Of a DNA stretch of 64,000 nucleotides, positions 7,932-15,972 are shown piece by piece (the stretch's first letter is position 1; every line of letters begins with the position of its first letter). Below the pieces are notes generated by a model. It did no database searches, was not told the origin of the DNA, and saw only the letters and a program-made list of their open reading frames with translations. The DNA is from an uncultured Carboxylicivirga sp. (lineage in GTDB: Bacteria; Bacteroidota; Bacteroidia; Bacteroidales; Marinilabiliaceae), in contig CANLLN010000020.1 in assembly GCA_947491945.1 (NCBI GenBank), forward strand, positions 23,895 through 87,894. Direction: 5' to 3'. The translations under genes were made by a program, and so were the position numbers.

Positions 7932-9272
7932 TTATTGTTTGATACTGTGCTTTAGTGAGTTGGAAATATTAACACCGATCAGCCGCTCATAGTTGTCGCT
8001 GAAGCTTTTATAGTACACATAGATGATATAGTCATTTTCAGTCTGTCCATAGTTACCTTCAAAGCGTTCTACTTCAGCGCGAGTAGTATTGTTTTCTAAA
8101 AACAGGTACTGGTAATTGTAAAACCCCTGCTTGAGTAGCAGTGTTGTCTCGTAGGTGTGGGTATTGAGGTTGTAGCGCATGCGGTTATTATCATTAAGCA
8201 GCCAATTGCTGAGGCCGCCAACAACATACAGATCTCCATCCACAAGAGGAGCTTGTAGCGGCAGTTTAAAATGAACGTAAGCATAGTCGGCTTCAATAGT
8301 CGCATCCGGATATTCCTTCACCTCAATGTAATATTTACCGTTGAAGTCCTCGCGGTAGAAATAGGGTTTCTTGCCCCTTAGGTTGTCGGGGAAGAGGGTG
8401 AAATGATAGTGGGGATCAAAAAATTCAATATTGGCAACATGCTCCGGAGCAAAGCGCGTGCTGCGTATATCGAGCCAGCGGTATTCGTTGCCGCCGTCGA
8501 ATAGATTCTCATGGTTATACGAGTAATCCAGCTCCTGATGGCGGATGAACAGCGGTTTTAAGTCATCAATGCGATTATCCCAGCGGCCGTTTTGCTGCAA
8601 TACCACTTTTACTTCATCGCGCGGGTTGTCGATGCGGAAGTTAGGATGTTGAATGCTGAAGTTTAGCTCTTGCATGGAAGCACGGTAATTGGCATTGCCG
8701 GTGTACTTGATGCGCGGAATAATGCTAACAGCTTGTTCGCTTACATAAAAAGGACGCACCAGAATAGGTTCGTCTTCGTAGCCCAGTTCAAAGATTTTAA
8801 TAAGGTAGTTGCCCGATACTTTAAGCTTAATATCGTCGTTGGGAAAATCCAGTGTGTAATGGATGTAATCAAATGTTGTGTTAAACGAATAGGCATAGTC
8901 CTCTACGGCGTTGGGCATAAAACCGTCTATGTATTCGGTTTGCATCAGCCCCGAGGGTTCCCAATCGGAGGTGCAATGCACAATGCTGTATTGATAGTTT
9001 TTTGAGTCGTAGGCAAAGTCATCGAATTCCAGGGTAAGCTGTTCCTGGGGGTAAAGATTAATGATGGGGTAGGACATATTCCATCCTTTTTTATATACCT
9101 GTACGGTGTGTATATGACTAGCGGTTTGAGTGGGTATTTGACTTGTAGAGGCTTGTGTTGTAATATTTAAGGAGACTAGTATTGCAAGTAATAGTCCTTT
9201 TTTATTTAAAAAAAAAGATTTAAAACTCTTATATAAGGGATGAGGAAGATCAAATCGATTGAAATAAACCAT
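7932..9272 (-). CDS. Type IX secretion system plug protein (DUF5103 family)
   Basis: A 446-residue exported protein of the DUF5103 family. Members were identified as the periplasmic 'plug' that closes the SprA translocon of the type IX secretion system. It has an N-terminal signal peptide (hydrophobic LLLAILVSLNITTQAS, about 26-41). An all-beta region follows, with the family motif YQYSIVHCTSDWEPSGLMQTEYIDGF. The C-terminal half holds Ig-like and CBM-like strands (DGDLYVVGGLSNW, LLLKQGFYNYQYLF). The longest reading frame runs to 9425 and would overlap nqrA. I choose the ATG at 9272 because it directly precedes the signal peptide. The gene is divergent from the nqr operon. Its presence agrees with the T9SS-tailed amylase at 60009-62819. 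Confidence 0.85.
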   Translation of the reverse strand: MVYFNRFDLPHPLYKSFKSFFLNKKGLLLAILVSLNITTQASTSQIPTQTASHIHTVQVYKKGWNMSYPIINLYPQEQLTLEFDDFAYDSKNYQYSIVHCTSDWEPSGLMQTEYIDGFMPNAVEDYAYSFNTTFDYIHYTLDFPNDDIKLKVSGNYLIKIFELGYEDEPILVRPFYVSEQAVSIIPRIKYTGNANYRASMQELNFSIQHPNFRIDNPRDEVKVVLQQNGRWDNRIDDLKPLFIRHQELDYSYNHENLFDGGNEYRWLDIRSTRFAPEHVANIEFFDPHYHFTLFPDNLRGKKPYFYREDFNGKYYIEVKEYPDATIEADYAYVHFKLPLQAPLVDGDLYVVGGLSNWLLNDNNRMRYNLNTHTYETTLLLKQGFYNYQYLFLENNTTRAEVERFEGNYGQTENDYIIYVYYKSFSDNYERLIGVNISNSLKHSIKQ

Positions 9273-9324
9273 GCTAATAATGTTTTTACAAATGCAATAT
9301 ATGCGGATTAGTGATAAATTTATG

Positions 9325-9332
9325 TATTTTTG
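9325..9332 (+). promoter_or_regulatory. Putative -7 promoter box of the nqr operon
   Basis: TATTTTTG matches TAnnTTTG, 32 bases before the nqrA ATG. No clear -33 box. A one-mismatch box (TGCATTTG, minus strand, 9289-9296) could serve the divergent plug gene. Confidence 0.5.
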
Positions 9333-9363
9333 CGCGTAAAAATAAAAAAACCGTTTTTCAAAC

Positions 9364-10713
9364 ATGTCAGAGGTAATAAAAATCAAGAGAGGTCTCGATA
9401 TCCAGCTTGCCGGTAAAGCCGACAACGTTTTTGGACAGGCCGAATTACCCGATCTTTATGCTGTTAAGCCAACCGATTTTCACGGTTTGGTGCCTAAGAT
9501 GGCAGCAAAAGTTGGGGACAAGGTGAAGGCGGGTACAGTTTTATTTTTCGACAAATACCGTCCGGAAATAAAATTTGTGTCACCAGTGAGTGGAGAGTTG
9601 GCCATGGTTAACCGGGGCGAACGCCGCAAAATCCTTGAAGTGGTCGTAAAAGCTGATGGTTCAGATGATAAGGAGCAGTTCGGTGCTGCTAATCCTGCTG
9701 ATCTGTCAAAGGAACAAATCGTTGAAAAGCTTCAGGCCGCCGGTCTTTGGCCTTTTATCCGCAAGCGTCCTTACGATGTGATCGCCAATGCTAATGAAAC
9801 ACCTAAAGCCTTTTTCATCTCTGGTTTCGACAGTGCTCCCCTTGCGCCCGATATGGACTTTGTCCTATCCGGTCAGGAAAGTGCATTGCAAGCCGGTATT
9901 GAAGTAATCAAAAGGTTGTGTGATAACGTGCATGTGGGTGTGCCGAATAGCGCTGCTTCAAAAGCGTTTAGGAACTTGCAGGGGGTTACCGTGCATTCCT
10001 TCGAGGGGCCGCATCCTGCCGGTAATGTAGGTGTTCAAATACACCATACCCTGCCCATTAACAAAGGTGAGGTAGTATGGGTAACACAGCCGCAAGAGCT
10101 AATTGCCATTGGTAAGTTATTTTCCGAGGGCGTGTATGATGCCAACCGTATTGTAGTATTAGCCGGCAGCGAGGTAGAGAAAAAAGGTTATTACCGCACC
10201 AAGGTGGGTGCCAGTATTGCTCCCCTGGTGAAGGATAATGTTAAAACTGACGATAAACTTCGATATGTAAGTGGTAATGTGCTAACAGGTACGCAGGTAG
10301 ATGCCGATGGTTATCTGGGTGCTTACCATTCGCAGGTAACCGTTATTCCTGAAGGCGACTATTATGAATTTATGGGATGGGCTATGCCCGGATTGGGTAA
10401 GTTCAGTGCCTCGCGTTCGTTCTTTAGCTGGATGTGTAAAAAGAAAGAATACCGTTTGGATGCCAATATGCATGGGGGGCTGCGTTCTTTCGTGGTGTCG
10501 GGTCAGTACGATCAGGTGTTGCCAATGGACATCCTGCCTGAGTTCCTTTTCCGTGCCATCCTGGTTGAAGACATTGATAAGATGGAGCAGCTGGGTATTT
10601 ATGAGCTGGCTGAAGAGGATGTTGCCCTGTGTGAGTTTGTATGTACCTCGAAGCAGCCGCTTCAGGCCACGCTACGCAAAGGTATTGATTTGATGATTAA
10701 AGAGTTGAGTTAA
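9364..10713 (+). CDS. nqrA: Na+-translocating NADH:quinone reductase subunit A
   Basis: NqrA (449 residues) is the cytoplasm-facing, quinone-associated subunit of Na+-NQR, which oxidises NADH, reduces quinone and exports Na+. The N-terminus has the family's biotinyl-lipoyl-like region (GLVPKMAAKVGDKVKAGTVLFFDK). The central Rossmann-like part (AFFISGFDSAPLAPD; GPHPAGNVGVQIHHT) and the C-terminal PMDILPEFLFRAILVEDID are characteristic. It is the first gene of a six-gene operon. The 81-base gap to nqrB contains a low-complexity repeat and is the longest gap in the operon. Confidence 0.97.
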   Translation: MSEVIKIKRGLDIQLAGKADNVFGQAELPDLYAVKPTDFHGLVPKMAAKVGDKVKAGTVLFFDKYRPEIKFVSPVSGELAMVNRGERRKILEVVVKADGSDDKEQFGAANPADLSKEQIVEKLQAAGLWPFIRKRPYDVIANANETPKAFFISGFDSAPLAPDMDFVLSGQESALQAGIEVIKRLCDNVHVGVPNSAASKAFRNLQGVTVHSFEGPHPAGNVGVQIHHTLPINKGEVVWVTQPQELIAIGKLFSEGVYDANRIVVLAGSEVEKKGYYRTKVGASIAPLVKDNVKTDDKLRYVSGNVLTGTQVDADGYLGAYHSQVTVIPEGDYYEFMGWAMPGLGKFSASRSFFSWMCKKKEYRLDANMHGGLRSFVVSGQYDQVLPMDILPEFLFRAILVEDIDKMEQLGIYELAEEDVALCEFVCTSKQPLQATLRKGIDLMIKELS

Positions 10714-10717
10714 AAAG

Positions 10718-10780
10718 TAGTCAGTAGTCAGTAGTGAGATGTTAGTACTCCATACTCATTACTTTGTACTCAATACAAAT
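10718..10780. repeat. Low-complexity intergenic element inside the nqr operon
   Basis: The nqrA-nqrB gap is made of short units (GTAGTCAGTAGTCAGTAGTGAG, then TACTCCATACTCATTACTTTGTACTC). A 17-base block here, CTCATTACTTTGTACTC (10755-10771), recurs with two differences at 25615-25631, so the element is dispersed and not operon-specific. Confidence 0.6.
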
Positions 10781-10794
10781 TAAAAAATATAACA

Positions 10795-11970
10795 TTGAAA
10801 GCGTTAAGAAATTTATTTGATAACATCAAACCTCACGTTCAAAAGGGCGCGAAGTTTGAGAAGCTTCATTCGACCTACGATGCGCTGGAGACCTTATTCT
10901 TTGTTCCCAATACAACGAACAAAAACGGGGTTCATCTGCGCGACGCGGTTGATTTGAAACGTACCATGGCAATTGTGGTTATGGCATTAGTGCCGGCATT
11001 GCTGTTTGGTATTTGGAACACAGGCTATCAGCATTTCCTGGCCTTGGGGCAGGATGCCTCTTTTTGGGAGATGATCGGCCACGGAGCACTGAAAGTATTG
11101 CCCATCGTCATCGTTTCTTATGGTGTTGGTCTGGGTATTGAATTTATGTTTGCCCAAATTCGCGGACACGAAGTACAGGAGGGATTCCTGGTATCGGGTA
11201 TGCTAATTCCTTTGGTGTTGCCCGTTGATATTCCCTTGTGGATGGTCGCAGTAGCTACTGCCTTTGCTGTTGTAATCGGTAAAGAGGTGTTTGGTGGTAC
11301 CGGTATGAATATCTGGAACCCGGCGCTGGTAGCACGTGCCTTCCTGTTTTTTGCCTACCCATCAATGATGTCGGGCGATAAGGTTTGGGTATCAGGATTA
11401 GCGAAAGGCGAAGGCGTTGTTGACGGTTTCTCCGGAGCGACTGCCCTTGGTGATGCAGCAAGCGGTAACATGGCCAAATTTGCCGAAGGCGGTGCCTTTG
11501 ATTTATGGCATAGCTTTGTGGGTATGATCCCCGGCTCTATTGGTGAAACATCTACTCTAGCCATCTTAATCGGTGCCATCATTCTTATTTATACAGGTAT
11601 TGGAAGCTGGAAGATTATGGCTTCGGTATTTGCCGGTGGTTATGTGATGGGTCTGTTGTTTAACCTGTGGGGTGCCAATGAGTTGATGCAGGTAGATGCG
11701 CTTCATCACCTGTTATTAGGTGGTTTTGCCTTTGGTGCCGTGTTTATGGCTACCGATCCGGTATCGGCTACCCGCACTGAAAAAGGTAAGTGGATTTACG
11801 GCTTCCTGATTGGCTTCCTGGCCGTGATGGTGCGTGTGTTTAACCCGGCTTACCCCGAAGGAGTGATGCTGGCCATCTTATTGATGAACACATTTGCACC
11901 CTTAATCGACCACTATGTGGTACAGGGAAATATCAAACGACGTTTAAAAAGAGCTAAGGTAGCTGCCTAA
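10795..11970 (+). CDS. nqrB: Na+-NQR subunit B
   Basis: NqrB (391 residues) is the large membrane subunit; it carries riboflavin and a covalently bound FMN and forms much of the Na+ path. The flavinylation motif SGAT is present (GFSGATALG), with the FMN-accepting Thr at 216. About ten membrane helices are visible (for example TMAIVVMALVPALLFGIW, WMVAVATAFAVVIG). The start codon is TTG: no in-frame ATG fits, and the N-terminus MKALRN followed by LFFVPNTTNKNGVHLRDAVDLKRTM is what Bacteroidetes NqrB proteins normally show. ApbE encoded at 21554-22567 is the expected flavin transferase. Confidence 0.97.
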   Translation: MKALRNLFDNIKPHVQKGAKFEKLHSTYDALETLFFVPNTTNKNGVHLRDAVDLKRTMAIVVMALVPALLFGIWNTGYQHFLALGQDASFWEMIGHGALKVLPIVIVSYGVGLGIEFMFAQIRGHEVQEGFLVSGMLIPLVLPVDIPLWMVAVATAFAVVIGKEVFGGTGMNIWNPALVARAFLFFAYPSMMSGDKVWVSGLAKGEGVVDGFSGATALGDAASGNMAKFAEGGAFDLWHSFVGMIPGSIGETSTLAILIGAIILIYTGIGSWKIMASVFAGGYVMGLLFNLWGANELMQVDALHHLLLGGFAFGAVFMATDPVSATRTEKGKWIYGFLIGFLAVMVRVFNPAYPEGVMLAILLMNTFAPLIDHYVVQGNIKRRLKRAKVAA

Positions 11971-11982
11971 ATAATTAGAAAA

Positions 11983-12675
11983 ATGGATAGACAAGGAAAT
12001 ACATATACCTTTCTGTACGCATCTGTTATGGTGATTGTGGTAGCGGCCATCCTGGCCTTTTTAGCACAATCGTTGAAGCCTATGCAGGATAAAAATGAGG
12101 CCGTGGCCAAGAAGATGGACATCCTGAAGTCGGTACAGATCGAGAGCACAGCCGCTAATGCTGTGGAGAAATATAATAAGTACATCGAAAATGCTTTTGT
12201 GCTTAATGCCAATGGCGAAAAGGTGGAAGGTGATGCTTTTACCGTGGACATGGCCAAAGAAGTAAAGAAGGGTGATGCAGAGCGTGCTTACCCTATTTAC
12301 GAGTGTAAGCTCGACAACGGACAGACCAAATATATTATTCCTTTACGTGGTAAGGGACTGTGGGGACCCATCTGGGGCTATGTGTCGCTGGATGAGGATA
12401 AGAACACAGTTTACGGTGCTACCTTTGGTCATAAAGGTGAAACACCGGGACTGGGTGCTGAAATTACCACCGATATGTTCCAAAAGCCTTTCACCGGCAA
12501 GAAGCTGTTTGATCAGGGCGGTGATTTTGCCTCCATTGAAGTGGTTAAGAAGGGTCAGTCGCAGGGCGATCCGCACAAAGTGGACGGTATCTCGGGTGGT
12601 ACCATCACCAGTGTGGGTGTGGGTACCATGTTAGAAGACTGCCTGAGTGGTTATGAAAAGTTTTTAAAGAACTAA
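11983..12675 (+). CDS. nqrC: Na+-NQR subunit C
   Basis: NqrC (230 residues) has one N-terminal membrane helix (about 13-28) and a periplasmic FMN-binding domain that carries the second covalent FMN. The flavinylation motif reads SGGTIT (DGISGGTITS) with the acceptor Thr at 207; most described NqrC proteins have SGAT, so the third position is Gly here. The segments GLWGPIWGYVSLDEDKNTV and GETPGLGAEITTD are typical FMN-bind domain landmarks. It starts 12 bases after nqrB. Confidence 0.97.
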   Translation: MDRQGNTYTFLYASVMVIVVAAILAFLAQSLKPMQDKNEAVAKKMDILKSVQIESTAANAVEKYNKYIENAFVLNANGEKVEGDAFTVDMAKEVKKGDAERAYPIYECKLDNGQTKYIIPLRGKGLWGPIWGYVSLDEDKNTVYGATFGHKGETPGLGAEITTDMFQKPFTGKKLFDQGGDFASIEVVKKGQSQGDPHKVDGISGGTITSVGVGTMLEDCLSGYEKFLKN

Positions 12676-12687
12676 ATTATTGTGACG

Positions 12688-13347
12688 ATGAGTAGTGAAA
12701 AAGAACCTTTGTTCTCAGCCAAGAATCTGAAGCTGATTACAACTCCTCTGGGAGCACAAAACCCCATTACCATTCAGGTGCTGGGTATCTGTTCTGCCCT
12801 GGCAGTAACAGTTAAATTAGAGCCGGCAATTGTATTGTCCATCTCTGTTATGTTTGTAACGGTTTTCTCTAACCTGATTATATCATTGCTGCGTAACACC
12901 ATCCCTTCACGTATTCGTATTATCGTGCAGCTGGTGGTAGTAGCCTCATTGGTAATTATTGTAGACCAGGTACTGAAAGCCTTCGCCTATGAAGTGAGCT
13001 TGCAGCTCTCGGTATTCGTAGGGCTGATTATTACCAACTGTATCATCATGGGACGTCTAGAAGCCTTTGCCCTGGGTAATAAGCCCTGGCCGGCCGTGCT
13101 GGACGGTATTGGTAACGGTGCCGGTTACGGTTTTATCCTGATTGTGGTAGCTTTCTTCCGTGAGTTGTTAGGAACCGGTTTCCTGACATTGCCCGGACTG
13201 GGAGCCATGCAGGTGATTCCCGATGTATTTTATCAGTGGGGATATGCCAATAATGGTTTCATGATTTTGCCTCCTATGGCTTTGATCGTGGTGGGTATCA
13301 TCATCTGGGTACAACGTTCACGTAATAAAGATTTGATAGAATCGTAA
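12688..13347 (+). CDS. nqrD: Na+-NQR subunit D
   Basis: NqrD (219 residues) is one of the two homologous six-helix subunits that sandwich an iron centre in the membrane. The Cys residues near the middle of helices, ICSALAV and ITNCIIMGR, are the expected ligands, paired with two in NqrE. The family block GRLEAFALGNKPWPAVLDGIGNG is present. A GTG at 12682 is in frame, but I use the ATG at 12688, which gives the usual acidic N-terminus. The gap to nqrC is 12 bases. Confidence 0.96.
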   Translation: MSSEKEPLFSAKNLKLITTPLGAQNPITIQVLGICSALAVTVKLEPAIVLSISVMFVTVFSNLIISLLRNTIPSRIRIIVQLVVVASLVIIVDQVLKAFAYEVSLQLSVFVGLIITNCIIMGRLEAFALGNKPWPAVLDGIGNGAGYGFILIVVAFFRELLGTGFLTLPGLGAMQVIPDVFYQWGYANNGFMILPPMALIVVGIIIWVQRSRNKDLIES

Positions 13348-13365
13348 TTGTAAAAAAGCAGAAAA

Positions 13366-14001
13366 ATGGATTATATAAATATATTTATCCGGTCAATCTT
13401 TATTGATAACATGGTATTCGCCTACTTCTTTGGTATGTGTTCCTACCTGGCGGTATCAAAAACCGTGAATACCTCTTTCGGTCTTGGATTGGCTGTAACC
13501 TTTGTACTAAGTATCACGGTGCCTGTTAACTATTTGCTTAACGACTATGTGTTGAGCGAAGGCGCTTTGGTATGGTTAGATAATTTACTGGGTGTGAAAG
13601 AACCGCTTTTTGCTGAGTTCGACCTTAGCTTCTTAAGCTTCATCATGTTTATTGCTGTGATTGCCTCTATGGTGCAGCTGGTAGAGATGGTGGTTGAGAA
13701 ATTCGCCCCTACACTATACTCACAACTGGGTATCTTCTTGCCGTTGATTGCTGTAAACTGTGCCATCCTGGGTGGTTCATTATTTATGCAAGAGCGCGAA
13801 TATGCTAACCTTGGCGAAGCCACTGTATTTGGCGTAGGCTCGGGTATTGGTTGGTTACTGGCGATTGTTGGTATTGCTGCCATCCGCGAAAAGATTCAGT
13901 ACTCGGATATTCCGGCTCCTTTACGTGGCCTGGGCATCACGTTTATTGTAACCGGACTGATGGGTGTGGCATTTATGAGTTTCATGGGAATTCAGTTGTA
14001 A
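13366..14001 (+). CDS. nqrE: Na+-NQR subunit E
   Basis: NqrE (211 residues) is the NqrD homologue. Six helices are predicted. The iron-ligand Cys are in [11 protein letters not shown] and [11 protein letters not shown]. The motif [23 protein letters not shown] is diagnostic. It lies 18 bases after nqrD in the same operon. Confidence 0.97.
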   Translation: MDYINIFIRSIFIDNMVFAYFFGMCSYLAVSKTVNTSFGLGLAVTFVLSITVPVNYLLNDYVLSEGALVWLDNLLGVKEPLFAEFDLSFLSFIMFIAVIASMVQLVEMVVEKFAPTLYSQLGIFLPLIAVNCAILGGSLFMQEREYANLGEATVFGVGSGIGWLLAIVGIAAIREKIQYSDIPAPLRGLGITFIVTGLMGVAFMSFMGIQL

Positions 14002-14020
14002 TAAGAAAAACGTAGAGAAA

Positions 14021-15283
14021 ATGACATTATTAGCAGTTGATAGTACGATGGTGATTCTAACCAGTGTGGCAATATTCCTCTTGGTGATATTGGCACTGGT
14101 ATCCATCCTGTTGTACGCTAAGAAAAAACTAATGCCATCGGGCGAAGTAACCATCAATATCAACGATGGCGAAAAAGAATTGGTGGTAGAGCCCGGTCAA
14201 ACCTTGCTTTCGGCTTTGGGTAGTAATAAAATCTTCTTGCCATCGGCTTGTGGTGGTGGTGGTACTTGTGCCATGTGTCGCTGTCAGGTGGATAGCGGTG
14301 CCGGTTCAATCCTGCCTACCGAAACAGGCTATTTCACCCGTAAGGAGCAAGCGAATAACTGGCGTTTGGCCTGTCAGGTGAAGGTAAAAGAAGATATGAC
14401 CATGCAGATCCCACAAGAAGTGATGGGCATCAAAAAATGGGAGTGTGAAGTGGTTTCTAACAACGGGCAGGCTACTTTTATTAAGGAGTTTGTAGTGAAG
14501 TTGCCCGAGGGTGAAACCTTGGACTTTAAATCGGGTGGTTACATCCAGATTGACGTGCCTAAGATTGATGTGGACTTCAAGGATATGATTATTGAGGATG
14601 AATACCGTGGCGAATGGGAGAAATTCGGCCTGTTCGACCTTAAGATGAAGAATCCGGAGCCTACTTACCGTGCCTACTCAATGGCCAACCACCCAGCCGA
14701 GGGTAATATTGTAATGCTGAACATCCGTATTGCAACGCCTCCGTTCGACCGTGTGGCCGGTGGTTTCCAAAAGGTGAATCCAGGGGTTTGTTCGTCTTTT
14801 ATCTTCTCGCGCAAGCCGGGTGATAAAGTGACCGTTTCAGGGCCTTATGGTGAGTTCTTTATTAAGGAGACCGATAATGAGATGATGTTTATTGGTGGTG
14901 GTGCCGGTATGGCACCTATGCGTTCGCATATCTTCCACCTTTTCCACACCGTGAAAACCGGTCGTAAGGTGACATTCTGGTATGGTGCCCGCTCGAAGAA
15001 AGAGATATTCTATGAAGATCATTTCCGCGCCATCGAGAAAGAGTTCCCGAACTTTAAGTTTACCATTGCACTGTCTGAGCCGCTTCCGGAAGATAACTGG
15101 GAAGGTTCAACAGGCTTTATCCACCAGGTGATTCATGACGAGTACTTGAGCAAGCATGAAGAGCCCGAAGATGTGGAATACTACTTATGTGGACCGCCGA
15201 TGATGAACGACGCAGTAACCAAAATGCTGTACGATCTGGGTGTGCCCGATGAGATGGTTGCCTTTGATGATTTCGGATCGTAG
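14021..15283 (+). CDS. nqrF: Na+-NQR subunit F (NADH dehydrogenase, FAD and 2Fe-2S)
   Basis: NqrF (420 residues) is the electron entry subunit. It has an N-terminal membrane helix (about 8-27). The plant-type 2Fe-2S ferredoxin domain has cluster Cys at 77, 83, 86 and 118. The FAD domain carries RAYSMAN and the NADH domain carries GGGAGMAPMRSH. The C-terminus YYLCGPPMMNDAV...VAFDDFG is typical. It is the last gene of nqrABCDEF and is followed by a strong terminator. Confidence 0.97.
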   Translation: MTLLAVDSTMVILTSVAIFLLVILALVSILLYAKKKLMPSGEVTININDGEKELVVEPGQTLLSALGSNKIFLPSACGGGGTCAMCRCQVDSGAGSILPTETGYFTRKEQANNWRLACQVKVKEDMTMQIPQEVMGIKKWECEVVSNNGQATFIKEFVVKLPEGETLDFKSGGYIQIDVPKIDVDFKDMIIEDEYRGEWEKFGLFDLKMKNPEPTYRAYSMANHPAEGNIVMLNIRIATPPFDRVAGGFQKVNPGVCSSFIFSRKPGDKVTVSGPYGEFFIKETDNEMMFIGGGAGMAPMRSHIFHLFHTVKTGRKVTFWYGARSKKEIFYEDHFRAIEKEFPNFKFTIALSEPLPEDNWEGSTGFIHQVIHDEYLSKHEEPEDVEYYLCGPPMMNDAVTKMLYDLGVPDEMVAFDDFGS

Positions 15284-15292
15284 ATAATATTT

Positions 15293-15318
15293 AAAAGCCC
15301 CTTGATTGGGGCTTTTTT
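15293..15318 (+). terminator. Terminator of the nqr operon
   Basis: A perfect 9-bp stem (AAAAGCCCC with GGGGCTTTT), 6-base loop and T-run, ten bases after the nqrF stop. Confidence 0.9.
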
Positions 15319-15433
15319 ATGCAGTTAAGTGAGTGAAACGTTCCAATGCTTTGTTTTAATAGGAAATATGATTTTTAGCTCGCATATTGCAATAGAGTAA
15401 TATACGTTTAGATGCGTATTAGTTAAAATTATT

Positions 15434-15441
15434 TATCTTCG
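15434..15441 (+). promoter_or_regulatory. Putative -7 promoter box of the metal-efflux locus
   Basis: TATCTTCG, a common variant of TAnnTTTG, 43 bases before the ATG at 15484. The same octamer precedes nhaC on the other strand. Confidence 0.4.
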
Positions 15442-15483
15442 TTTTCTTTTTTTAAAATAAATAGCTACTGTTATACATTTTTG

Positions 15484-15852
15484 ATGAAGCTGTTAAGACA
15501 AATATTGTTCACTTTGGTGCTCCTAATTATTTTGGGGCATTCTTCACTGGCACATTCTCATGAGCAATGTGAAAGTCTGCAGCAGATTGAATTGCCTGAA
15601 AAAACGGGATTTCTATATTTTTTAGATGTAGTTGTTAACAGCAATACAGGCAACTATCATTTAGAGGACTATCGACAAAAACGTTTTGTTTTAAAAGCAT
15701 CATCGGCGCTGGAAACTGCACTCGCTATCAATGCGGTGCGCAAAGAGCCACCGCTAATAGAGGAGTCTGTCTTTTATCCGTTTTATCTATTTCCTTTTAG
15801 TCCAGACTTTCATTTTTATTCGGTTTACAGCTTAAGAGGTTCGCCTTGTTAA
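15484..15852 (+). CDS. Small exported protein of unknown function ahead of czcA
   Basis: A 122-residue protein with a clear signal peptide (ILFTLVLLIILGHSSLA, cut near residue 23-24). The mature N-terminus begins with a His/Cys motif (HSHEQC), and the remaining 95 or so residues are rich in Phe and Tyr (FYPFYLFPFSPDFHFYSVYSL) and end in Cys. I do not recognise a family. It precedes a divalent-metal RND pump by 120 bp on the same strand. The His/Cys residues at the mature end would suit metal sensing or chaperoning, which is inference from context only. An in-frame TTG lies three bases before the chosen ATG. Confidence 0.6.
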   Translation: MKLLRQILFTLVLLIILGHSSLAHSHEQCESLQQIELPEKTGFLYFLDVVVNSNTGNYHLEDYRQKRFVLKASSALETALAINAVRKEPPLIEESVFYPFYLFPFSPDFHFYSVYSLRGSPC

Positions 15853-15972
15853 ATGCTTATAATTAACTTTTATACCTTTTGTAGGTTGAAGATTTATATA
15901 AGTGTTTAAAATCTTGTTTACTATACAAACCTTGTTGTAAATTGCAAAGTAGCAAGGTGTAAATCGAAAAAT

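Noticed and set aside
9273..9425. N-terminal extension of the T9SS plug protein reading frame
   Set aside because: It would overlap the start of divergent nqrA and the signal peptide lies after the Met at 9272.
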